From positions 11,821,381 to 11,885,380 of the forward strand of contig NC_049979.1 of the NCBI RefSeq assembly GCF_000003815.2: 64,000 nucleotides of DNA, written 5' to 3'. Position numbers and translations under genes: made by a program. The notes beneath the pieces were generated by a model. The model saw nothing but the letters and a program-made list of their open reading frames with translations. It did not search any database and had not been told where the DNA came from. Positions 26,901 to 38,900 of this stretch are shown here, in pieces (within the stretch, counting starts at the first letter, position 1; every line of letters starts with the position of its first letter). The DNA comes from Branchiostoma floridae. Its lineage: Eukaryota > Chordata > Leptocardii > Amphioxiformes > Branchiostomatidae.

Positions 26901-29900
26901 TCCATGGCTCCATCATACACACAGGGCATCGATGGAGGGGGAGACATGCTGCCCCAGGCTGGGCAGAGTCATGGCGGGAAGGAAGCCTCCAGGGCTCCTC
27001 ACTGCTGCACTCCTGGTGGCTTGTGTCAGAAGGACCACTGCCAGCGGGTCCATAAACACTGCCTCAGGTATGCTAATGAACTACAGCTGTTTACGCAAGG
27101 AGCCCACCTTCTTGGAGACCTGCCATTGGTGCAAACCTTGGACCAATCGCCCAGGTTTAAATTCTCAAGGAATAACGTTGGGTGAGACTGGAGTGAAGTC
27201 TTCGGAAGAAAGTTTCCACTTCCAAATACAGATTCAATACAAGGACATTATCCCAGAACGTTCACAAAGACAAGAAGCGACCCAGCAGTCTGGATTTTGA
27301 GATTCAACATCTCATACTTTTTTTACACCTCTAAAACTAACAGCAGTTGAATACTACAACCCCACTTGTAGCTTGGTTATGATTTAAGATCATCACTGAG
27401 ATGTGGACAACACACACTGGAGTACAAGAATTTGAAGAAAGTATTTTTGAGAAAGAATGTCACATGTTTTCTTGGTTGGTAGTTTCCCTTCTAAAACCTT
27501 CAACATGGCTGGAATACTTCACGGCTATTTCTTCAATGATAATGACTATGAAGCACCTATGCAGAAAACTACTGTTCTGGTGTTCAAAAGGGGAGGGGCT
27601 GCTAAACTGTGACCTGCGCACTGGCCGTGCCGTGCGTACCCTTAGGTTTTTTCTTATATTATTTTTGAAATTTTTTTATTGGATCCAGTTGTAGTCATAT
27701 TTGGCCAGTTTTCTGCCAGTGGGACAAGGGGAGTGTTTATTTTTCAAATCTGGACAGAAATCGTGACCTTAGTTGACCTTAGAGGTGTTACATTACATGT
27801 TGTGGGACCTGTCTACAATGTGGTGAAGCATGCTTCTCCTGGCTGGGAGGTGAGAGGTCAGTGTTGTTTTGGTTTTAACAGCTGATAGCGGGAGAAAATG
27901 CCGGAGTCGAAGCCTGGCTTTTTCCACAAAAGGTAAGTTGACATGTTTAGCTATCCAGTAGGACGGAAATTTTAGAGATTGAAATACTGGTAAGTGAGTT
28001 TTGAAGCCCTTTTTCATGTATGTTTTTGTACAGGAAGCCAATACAGTCCTTATAAGCACCCTCCCCCCTGAACCAGTGGGAGGGCAGATTCGGCCCTGTC
28101 TGTTGTATGAAATTACGGCCCTAAACGGCTAATTTATGCATTGAAGTGACATCCAAACACATGACAGACACCAGTACAGTTCAGTTCTACAGACTTTAAT
28201 CAGTATTTTCCACTTTTTGTCACAATACAATGGCTGACAGTGCTATCCATTGGCAGATCGAGTTTAGACAGAAACTATCCAAAAGTACTACATCAGATCC
28301 CACTAAATCCTGCAGAAATTGGATTGGACAAGTAGTCAAAAAGAGCAAAAAGTCAGGTAGCAAGTATGGCAGAATTGAAGTTCCCTGGATGCCAGGAAAA
28401 GTATTCGAAAAGAGGAAACAGATGAATGTTCACCGTGTGGCCTACATGGCATGGAGAGGTGTTTTTGACCTCCAAAATTTAGATATCTCACATTTGTGCC
28501 ATAATAGCATTTGCGTAAATCCTGACCACCTCTCGGCAGAGCCACGTAAAGTTAACAACGGCAGGAAACCTTGTAATGCTGCCAGAGTCTGTATGGGCAA
28601 CCACGACGGATACCCAAGTTGTATCTTTGAAACATGAGGTAAGAAAATCAGCCATTCATTTCCTCTACACTAGAGTCTAGAGTCAGTCAGATTCAGTCCA
28701 GGAATCAGAGTCGGAGTAGCAAGCTGCTCCCTCACCCTCCATTCTGTTGTAAGTATGGTCAGCTTTTCCCCTTGGCTGCTTCCTTGACACTTTCCTCTTC
28801 TTCGCTACACTAGGAACATCCCCCGACTTGTAAGTCCCCATCTCTTTTAGTTCATCATAAGTTTTAAACCGTCGGACTCTGTTTGCCATGGCCCTTTGTT
28901 TGGATGCCAGCTCATTCTTGTGTGCCCTTCTGTAAAGTCGCTCCCTCTCCATGCTTTCCAGGACTGGGATTGTCGGTGACATCGGGGACAAGGGAATACC
29001 GGTTGCCGCTCTCCGCTTGACGATTGACAAGGCCACGCCATTATTGGAGCTGTGCACGGTGGTGGCATACCTTCCAGGTAAGGTCTCGATCCAGTTCCCA
29101 CTTTTCGGCACATTCTTACTAGACTGCCGGTTCACGCTTTCTGCCTTATTTGTGTCCAGGTAGTACCTTGTAGAGGCTAATGCTTGCTTTCCAAGTCTTT
29201 TCTCCATTATCCTTTTCATTTCCTCGAGGTCAGACTCGTCTGGATTCAAGCGCTTCACAGGTAGGTACCGTTTGTCAGCTTTCCATCTCTTCCTGCCATT
29301 ACACACCATCGAGAAGAAGGAGCACAAGAAATGTTCCCCAGTGTAGCATAGAGGTATGGCTGACATAGCCAGCTCCATCGCTGCTACCATCTTCCCTCTT
29401 CTTTTGCCGAACTTCAGCACAGCACTGCTATGCTCTGCGTTGAGTCGTACGCGCAGCTCCTCTGCAAATCTGGACTTAACCTTGTTTCTTTTCACAGCTG
29501 TTGCACCAGGGAACATTTGTCGACTCCACTTTCCAGCACGCACAGCTTTAGCTACACTTCTGCCCAGGTGTACAAAGTCTCTCAGGTGTTTGGTGCGTGT
29601 CCCTGTCGCCTCCATCATGACAGCATTGAGCCCCCTGGAAAAGTGGCTATCCCCATCCGTGACTGTGTGGCTAACAAACACCTTGTTTGCCAGTAGGTTC
29701 TTCCCAATCTCCCTGCCAGCAAGTTCTTCATCCCCTATCACATCATGTTCTTTGAGGTTTGCCGGGCACTTGTGGTTCCTCCTTTTCTGTACCCTACAAG
29801 GTCTTCCCAGTTTGCGTTTCTTGGGCCGCTGACATGTCGAGCACTGCTTCTGGGCCAGAAAATGTGCCAGGATGAGTCTTCGGACGGTGACGCCCTCACA

Positions 29901-32900
29901 GAAGACGGTGTGAGCGTGGGGTGATGGTTGGCCGGGCTTCTTTCCCAGTCCTGCATAGAGTGCACTCTTGTATCTTGTATCAGCCTCACCCTTTATGCCA
30001 CTGTCTCTTCGGTTGCCGAGGATAACGTTAATGTCTTTCACCAGTTCACTCCAGGCTGCCATGTCCTTGTTGTTTTCTCGAACCATCATTTGAGAATACC
30101 TGCGTGCATTCTTCCTCATCTGACTTGGGCCAGGCACAGGTAGATCCATAGCTGCAACAAACTGTCTGAAGGCAGTGACCCCCATCGAGCTGTTTGCTAA
30201 TGCAACTTGAACAGCCATGTTCGGTACGGCCACCCTCCTTCCCGGTCCTTTCCTCTTTATCTCATCGTAGAATTTATACTTTTTCGATCTGAACAGACAG
30301 CCATCACAGACAAAGGTCTCTCTTGTGGCAAGTCCCACCTTCATCTCCAACTTAGCTGATAGACGGACAGTTCCCCCGCACCTTGGAGCTTCTCTGTCAT
30401 GGTCCCTCTGTGCTTCCAAGACGGCCGAAACCACTTTGTCTGCTAGCCAGATACGATATCCAACCAAGCTGTCTGGTTTGTGTTCATCTTTAGCATCCCT
30501 AGTAGCATACCCTATTGACACAGCCCTCCTAACCTTGCTCTGTGGCTCCTTCCTTGGTCTCAGCAGCATTACCCTCCTTTCCTCGAGCGCTACCTTCTTC
30601 GGGCGTATCAACGGGCGTCCGCGTCGATCTGTGACCTGCAGTAGCTCGTACTGGTCCCCCGTAACCCTCCGGTAGAGTGTCGTCTCTGGTTTGACATGCC
30701 GAATCTTCATGCCCTTGTTGTGCGGAACGTCACCTTTCTTGAAGACTGTCGGCCTCTCCTTGCACGCTTTCTTCCGTCCCATGGCTGGTGCGTAGATTGT
30801 CTTGGATGTGAAGCTCAGTCGATGTTTGGCAAGTTTCTGAGATGTTACCTGTCCTTGCTTCATTTTAAAGCTTTCTTGACAAGTTGATGGATTGGCCCAG
30901 GGGAGAGAGCCTTGAGCCCTGACGTCATGCTACCCCTGCCTTGTTCTAAGAAGTTGTAGTAAGCACTTGAAGCTTGTGTGACTTGAACACCCCAGAAATA
31001 CTGTGTGTCTGGGGAGCACCCCCCCCCCCTTCCTGGAATATGACAGGTGTGCTTCAGGTGTCAACCCATGTATGATGAAGGAAACTTGTATTTTTTCAGT
31101 GAATTTGGCTGAGACACTGGATTGTTCTTGTCTCCCTTATCCTAAGCCTACTCCCAACATCAAATGCTCTTCCTGAGTCAAAATGTGACTCTGAAGTGTC
31201 AAATACAGGTGGCAATCAATCACTAAATGATCAAGTCAGATGCTTGATTCAGGCTATTGAAAAAACTGCATGATCTGACAATAAAATTGCCTTTAATAGC
31301 CCTGTTTCTGCCCCTGTTTTCCTCACAGTAAGATCTGTGCTGACTACCATTACAGGCAATGTAGGCCATGGTTGACACCTGTTTGATAATGACCTGTCAT
31401 ATCCATGAAAATGATGGGAGGGGGTTGATTTTTTGGGATGTTGTTAAGAACTTGTTCCCCTAAGACATGACGTTAGTGATAGCTGTCTATCTCGTTCCCG
31501 CGCCACCTGTAAGGGGAGGGGCTGCTAAACTGTGACCTGCGCACTGGCCGTGCCGTGCGTACCCTTAGGTTTTTTCTTATATTATTTTTGAAATTTTTTT
31601 CTTGGAGCCAGTTGTAGTCATATTTGGCCAGTTTTCTGCCAGTGGGACAAGGGGAGTGTTTATTTTTCAAATCTGGACAGAAATCGTGACCTTAGTTGAC
31701 CTTAGAGGTATTACATTACATGTTGTGGGACCTGTCTACAATGTGGTGAAGCATGCTTCTCCTGGCTGGGAGGTGAGAGGTCAGTGTTGTTTTGGTTTTA
31801 ACAGCTGATAGCGGGAGAAAATGCCGGAGTCGAAGCCTGGCTTTTTCCACAAAAGGTAAGTTGACATGTTTAGCTATCCAGTAGGACGGAAATTTTAGAG
31901 ATTGAAATACTGGTAAGTGAGTTTTGAAGCCCTTTTTCATGTATGTTTTTGTACAGGAAGCCAATACAGTCCTTATAAGCACCCTCCCCCCAAAACAGGC
32001 ATGCTGCTTGAGTGACCATCTCAGATTTGGCAGAGACCTATGATCTCCTCCCCTGGTGTACACATGTCCCCTGGGGGGCACAATCATGGCTGGTCTTTCA
32101 CAGACAATGAGCCATGAAATGGAAAGGATTACTGCACAAACACAGGTGGAAGTTGCAGATTATTGCCTTGTAAATCTTTCAGACCAGGATCAGCTTTGGT
32201 TCAGGGATCAGGTTAGAGTTCCNNNNNNNNNNNNNNNNNNNNNNNNNNNNNNNNNNNNNNNNNNNNNNNNNNNNNNNNNNNNNNNNNNNNNNNNNNNNNN
32301 NNNNNNNNNNNNNNNNNNNNNNNNNNNNNNNNNNNNNNNNNNNNNNNNNNNNNNNNNNNNNNNNNNNNNNNNNNNNNNNNNNNNNNNNNNNNNNNNNNNN
32401 NNNNNNNNNNNNNNNNNNNNNNNNNNNNNNNNNNNNNNNNNNNNNNNNNNNNNNNNNNNNNNNNNNNNNNNNNNNNNNNNNNNNNNNNNNNNNNNNNNNN
32501 NNNNNNNNNNNNNNNNNNNNNNNNNNNNNNNNNNNNNNNNNNNNNNNNNNNNNNNNNNNNNNNNNNNNNNNNNNNNNNNNNNNNNNNNNNNNNNNNNNNN
32601 NNNNNNNNNNNNNNNNNNNNNNNNNNNNNNNNNNNNNNNNNNNNNNNNNNNNNNNNNNNNNNNNNNNNNNNNNNNNNNNNNNNNNNNNNNNNNNNNNNNN
32701 NNNNNNNNNNNNNNNNNNNNNNNNNNNNNNNNNNNNNNNNNNNNNNNNNNNNNNNNNNNNNNNNNNNNNNNNNNNNNNNNNNNNNNNNNNNNNNNNNNNN
32801 NNNNNNNNNNNNNNNNNNNNNNNNNNNNNNNNNNNNNNNNNNNNNNNNNNNNNNNNNNNNNNNNNNNNNNNNNNNNNNNNNNNNNNNNNNNNNNNNNNNN

Positions 32901-35900
32901 NNNNNNNNNNNNNNNNNNNNNNNNNNNNNNNNNNNNNNNNNNNNNNNNNNNNNNNNNNNNNNNNNNNNNNNNNNNNNNNNNNNNNNNNNNNNNNNNNNNN
33001 NNNNNNNNNNNNNNNNNNNNNNNNNNNNNNNNNNNNNNNNNNNNNNNNNNNNNNNNNNNNNNNNNNNNNNNNNNNNNNNNNNNNNNNNNNNNNNNNNNNN
33101 NNNNNNNNNNNNNNTCAGTGATGGCAGATTTCAGGTACCCAAACTGCTGAGTTTGCCGCATCAGGCCCATAACCTAATTTATAGCAGGCAATGGGATTAC
33201 ATTCAGGAAATTGGCAACAAAGTGCTATAAAAGTTGCAACTCTGAAATTGATAAATCAAAGAATCATTTTACATTATTTGATGAAAATATGATTTATGTG
33301 TTTTTGTAAAAGAAACAAATTCACACTTATGCACAAATGACAACATCTTGTACTTATCTTGAATCCTCTATGATACGATACAAGTACATTGCAGATAGAA
33401 GCAAAAACATATTAATATATCACCTCCATTTGTTTCAAGTGCATAAAACAAGTTCAGTCCAACTACTCAAAGAAAAATTGCTGTTAGATAACATGTTCTT
33501 CAAAATCAATTTAGTTGTAGTAGTAGTACAGAATTACAATTAACACAACCAATTAAATAGAATGATGCTTATTAACCTTTTTGATCCAAAACATGCTATT
33601 CATACAAAGTCATAGATACAGATGACCTACAATGAACATTAAAATACAGCAAGATTTCTATCAGGATACTCCATACCTACCAGTGATAAAGCCAGTATAG
33701 AGGTGACCTCTGTCGCAAAACTCAGATTCCTTCATCTTGGCCCTCTTGACCAAATTTACCAGATTTTCTCGGAAATATTCAAATGAGAATGTCGTACATG
33801 CCATTTATGGAGACACCAAAAGACAAAGCCAAGCCCCTACCTGCTATGCCCAGACCGTGAACCATCCAACACTCCAGTTACTGTTGTTTCTGTCTCAGTA
33901 AGTCCTCTCATAATCCTATGCCTGACACTATGACATGTGTCTCTATTTTCAAGGCCAGCCAGACTGATCTAGACCCCCTATCGCACTATTGCATCACCAG
34001 TGGCCAATGGGCAATTTCCTATCAATTTCAGCATGGCCGTGCTCACGTAGGTTGGCATATTTATAAAGTTTCCCCGGACAAATATAGGAAGAGGGGACGC
34101 TCCTGACCCGGTGTTGTACTTCAGAAAATGCCCGGTACATAACGTGCTGTCACGCTACAGACAGACTGTGGTCGTACTAAAGACCCGCCGTGTCCATTGC
34201 TTACATTCCGACTGGAGACCGCTGCCATGTGCCCTACAACACGAGAGAAGGGATCCCTTTTTCAAAGGTTTCACTGACACTTCCTGAGTGATCCAGCCAC
34301 TTTTCTTTTGCCTGAACATTTCATAGTAATTACATCACACTGGTTTTCGCAGAGGAATTTATAGTCATAATTGTTGGCCCTGCTGTTGAAAACTTTGTGA
34401 AAACGAGCCCCACATCCGTTTGCCTGACCTTTATGCAGTACTTGCAGTGGTTGCTTCAACTTTTTAAGAAATTTGATGCGCAATTGTGCAGTTTGACATT
34501 ACTGCTGTGGAATTTATTTGGTCGCATCTTCTGAGAGAAGTTCAGATAATTGGCCCTGTTGTTGAAAAGCTCTTTACATACTGGAAGTAGTGGTTTCCTC
34601 CTGGCATCTGCACCAGAATCCAGAAAGCATGCTGCCTTTGAGGGTCCTGGATGCAGTTAGTGGCAAAGCAGAACATGCAAATGCAGAATGCCAACACTAA
34701 GTGTGCTTTGGTATGGCATGAAAATACCAGCAACAATTGGCAAAGGGCAGTAATCTCATCATTGACCAAATTGTTTTGAGACCAAAGAAGACATAATTCT
34801 TCATTGACAAGAAAGGGGCAAAGGGCTCTAATGCTTAGGGATGATTGTTGAATGACTGACAAAAGGCTCTGCTGTGATTCAGCCAGGAAAGAATGAGACA
34901 GATGATTGTGTGTGCTGCAGCATCACAAGGAACAGGAAGTATGGACAACCAACTGAAAGGGCCATCATTATACAATCCATGAGCATGAAATAAAGTGATT
35001 GAGAAGTAAAGCATTTCCAAGAAATCTACTCTAGTACAACAGTAAGGATGACTAGCTGACAGTTAACATATTACCAGGATGTTACCTTCTTGTAAAATGT
35101 TCCAGCTCAAAGCATCATGCCATTATTCCTTCCATATAGATGGAAGAAAATGAAGGAATTTATTTCAACAAAACCCTGCTCAGATCAGATAACTTGAGCA
35201 AGACATCATGACAAACATATCCTCTATTATCACTAGCTCATTATATTTGATACCTCATTTTGAAAGTCATCTCATTTTTCCAACTTCAACTTTAACATCC
35301 TTTAACCAAATAAGTGATAAAACAATAACCTTTATCAACATTTTGGAGATCATCATACTATAGCAATTTTAGCATAACTAAGAAAAAGTGTCATCATCTT
35401 AAATGTTTCAAGATCATATAACAAGCAAATGATAAACTAAATCATCATTCAACAATGGCTCATTTTTGGAGATCATCACACAACTTTCACTTTCACCTGT
35501 CATCATCTCTGCAATGTTCCTGGATGATCAGATAACAAGAAAATAATAGATAAAAACATAACCTCAATTATCGTTCAAGTTATTTATTTCAGTGATCATC
35601 ACAGCTCTTCCATTTCATTGTAACTAAGGGCAAGTACAATCTTATCACTAATATGACTCATAGTACACATTATGCTGAATGAGACATTTAATTGTAAGAA
35701 GTTTCAGCAACGTACTGATGAAAACAACAAGAGCACCTTAAGTCTCTACCAGACTCCTTGGGCTGCTGGCAAAAGAGTAGAAATTGGCCGATTTGGGTAA
35801 ACTGTTTGCCAGAGGAGTTAATTCATAAAGTTACATTTGCTACAAACCATTGAGTAAATTGTTGACCAAAGCAAGCTCAGTCTCCTTACCAATTGCCTCT

Positions 35901-38900
35901 ATTCCTCCACCTTTTGTACCTTGTTGTGGAGGTCTCACAGTTGAAGGAAGCTGCCTTCCATCCTGGGGACATGACCAACTCTGAGTCATCTCCATGTGAA
36001 CAAGGGTCACCATGTCTTCTCATACCAACCTCCCCTCACTGGACAACAGAAGGAGCCTTGTTTCCATGGCAATAACCCAACTGTTACTGAGCATGTAGGG
36101 AACTTTGGTGAGATACCCACAGCCTGTCACTGGGATGATGGATGTGATTTATGGCAAAAGTAACAAAGAATTTTAAAAGTCTGGATAAGATGACTTAATT
36201 TGGAATAGTATTGGCTGTCTAACAAGTGAACAACACAAAAATTTCAGGGATTGTTGAGCCAGTTGTGAGTGTTTCCTGTGCAATTAACTTAACTACTCTG
36301 CAGCATGTGTACATATTACCGTAAGAAGAAATGAGAAACATTAGAAAAACTACAATATGATCAAGGAAAAGCTTATCCTTGAATTTTAAAGGCCTTACCA
36401 ATATTGACTGTGTGATACTGTGATTTTTTGTAGTATAGCAAATTCTCCTCTAATACTCTATTGAATATGATAGATTTTAATGTATATGTATGTATCTTTT
36501 GTGTGTCTATGGGTTTTTAACCTGAAATAAAGAATAAAGATAAAGATAAAAATAAGTGACGAACGTTTCATTCTGGTAGATGATTATCACCAAAAAATAC
36601 AATTTCTCAATGGACACTTCACACTTACCTGTATGATCAATTCAAAGCTGATGAGTTTGAAAACGACAGTAAACAACTTTGCCTAGAAGTCTTTCAAGTC
36701 TGTTTTCTTGTCCTGACTATCAATGTCAATAGATCTGTGCATTCTCCTGCGTGAGAAAGCGCTGGGAAAGCATGCTAAACTCTCCCATCCACATGGTGCA
36801 GACATCATACTTGACCTTTCCAACACTGCTGCAGGAAACAGACTCTGTAGCTGGACACAGAACGCCGACCTTGTCACAGAAGGTCACCGTAAACTTTTTG
36901 GAGATCCGACAAGACAAATCTCCTGTCATTTTTGATCACAAAAATAGCAGAACTCCACAGACAAATGAGAGAGCTAAACGTTCCAATGCATAAAACACAT
37001 GCATCAAATTTTTAACTGTTATAGTTATTTTATAATCCTGAAGTACACTGCTGAAATCTCAGTGTATATCTTATGACATGAATGAGCACTGATGACTCTG
37101 AAAGTATGCTTTGCAACCTCCATTGACATTGAAAAAGGGTACATGCATTTGGGAGGGAAATGTGCCTATATTTCATTATTCTTCTTAAACAGTAAAACTG
37201 GTATTTTGAGATGATCATTTTCCATTACGAATCAATTGGTAGTACGTATAACTGGAAAGCAAGTTTAATCACAACCACAAGACCAGTACTGTAAGGCCCA
37301 ACGAATGTCTTACAGCAAAAGCACACAGACCCTGGAAGTGTTTGCAGTCCCCAGGAGAGCCCCTTTGAAATGTCACTAGTACTGCAGGCGCAAGCAACTA
37401 TAAAATAAGTATAAATCCGAAACCTCAAAGGACCCTGTTTAGAAATCTATCACTAGAAAAGGGAAGAATAAAGCATAGAAAAGGAACAGGAAGAAGGCAT
37501 GCCCACAACAACTTAAGTCTTAATTAGCACTTAATTCCCCATCTTCAAACAATGTACATTGAATGGGGAATGTCCGAACACCAGTTTTGTGTACACCATT
37601 ACCAGAGACTGTAAATTGTCTATTTGCTTCTCAAATCTGTTACAAAGCATTTGCAGTCTACATGAATGTAGTCCTACCTTGTGGTTCATCCTCAGTAGAA
37701 TGAACCACAACAAAAAAGGACAACACCAGACCACCTGCCCTCGTAGCACCCTTTCTTGGGGACACTGACGTCAACTCAACGTCAGCACAACTCTCTGCGA
37801 AAGGACGCTCCGTCTTGTATGGTAAAGGCACTCAAGGACAGCTTTCAATTATCTTGTTTAGATAGAAGCCGACAACAAATAAGGTTCACCTATGACTATT
37901 TGCCCCAGGCTGTCGTACTGAATAGGTAAACATGTTGCTTTAGGAGACTGCGTCATATGCAAACTCAGCTGACCATGTAGAAACTTTCATTAACCTCATA
38001 GAGCATTTTCACTTTAAGATGAAACACTGCTGAAACACTGCATGGCTGTACACAGTTACAAACTACATTTGGTACATGTGGAGCATTTGATCCTAGCAGT
38101 ATGCAGACAGTGCTGAGTAGTTGGTTGACATTATCTTGATATCAAGTCAACACTGGACAACTGCTGGTAAAATTCTCAAGTCGTCTGGCATATAAAAGAT
38201 TAACTTATTCTAGAAAGGGCGTGCAATACTGCAGCAAAAGACATGCACTACAGGAGGAATCTTTCTATACTTGAGATAGAAAAATGCATTTCTTTCTTAT
38301 CAACTGAAACCCTGACCTAAAATCTGACCTGTCGATATGCAAATATAGCAACCAAAACAGGAAACAGACAAGGATCTAACACACATATCACCTGAGGCAT
38401 GAAGTCCATAAGGTACAATTTATCAAAACTAACAGTTAAGGTATGGCAATGAAAAAAATTATATTCAAATATTTCAAAACACTCGTACTTAATTGATTAG
38501 GAGAAGCGACAGTATCTTCTCTCCTTCTAAGACATAAACAGAATATAAGAGAAGTTTGTATAACCTTACTGCAACCAACTCTGCTGTCCCCTCTGTCCAA
38601 ATGGGCACAAATAGTAGTAACAATCTTACAACTGATTCTGCTTTCCCCTCTGTCCATTGGGTACATACAGTAGTAACAATCTTACAACTGATTCTGCTGT
38701 CCCCTCTGTCCCAATGGGCACATACAGTAGCAACAATCTTTCAAAATTATCCCCCACTATGTACTTACAGATGGTTTGTTCCAATAACTTCGTCTTTCAG
38801 GCATCTGACCTTGAAGCAAGATTGACTTCTGGTGGTTGAAACCTACTTGTTTGGTAGAAATCAGATTGTAATCAGTAAGAATTTGCCTACAGGACACGCA

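Larger units (their letters stand above)
27586..31995. mobile_element. composite element: DDE transposase plus His-Cys-box nuclease between 479-bp direct repeats
   Basis: The element proper spans 27590-31991. It begins GGGGAGGGGCTGCT and ends AGCACCCTCCCCCC, an imperfect inverted pair. AAAA flanks both outer ends (27586-27589, 31992-31995), a possible target duplication. The two ends are 479-bp direct repeats that I read as differing at only three positions and with no indel. Between them are two intact converging ORFs, 45 bases apart. High identity of the repeats and intact frames suggest a recent insertion. It lies inside the large ASPP intron. Long direct repeats with a DDE transposase fit neither an LTR retrotransposon (no reverse transcriptase, no TG...CA ends) nor an ordinary TIR transposon. 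Confidence 0.8.

Noticed and set aside
29356-29832. 158-codon plus-strand frame and neighbours opposite the transposase
   Set aside because: Antisense shadow of the transposase ORF; composition is not protein-like and no motif is visible.
27590-31991. LTR retrotransposon
   Set aside because: Direct repeats suggest LTRs, but there are no TG...CA ends, primer-binding site, reverse transcriptase, integrase or gag; the internal ORFs are a DDE transposase and a nuclease.
31716-32087. Minus-strand frames in the terminal repeat ([17 protein letters not shown]...)
   Set aside because: The same frame exists in both repeat copies but has no start context or family motif, and lies antisense to the splice-signal-bearing mini-gene.
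32056-33170. Long open frames across the N block
   Set aside because: Created by unknown bases; no real sequence supports them.
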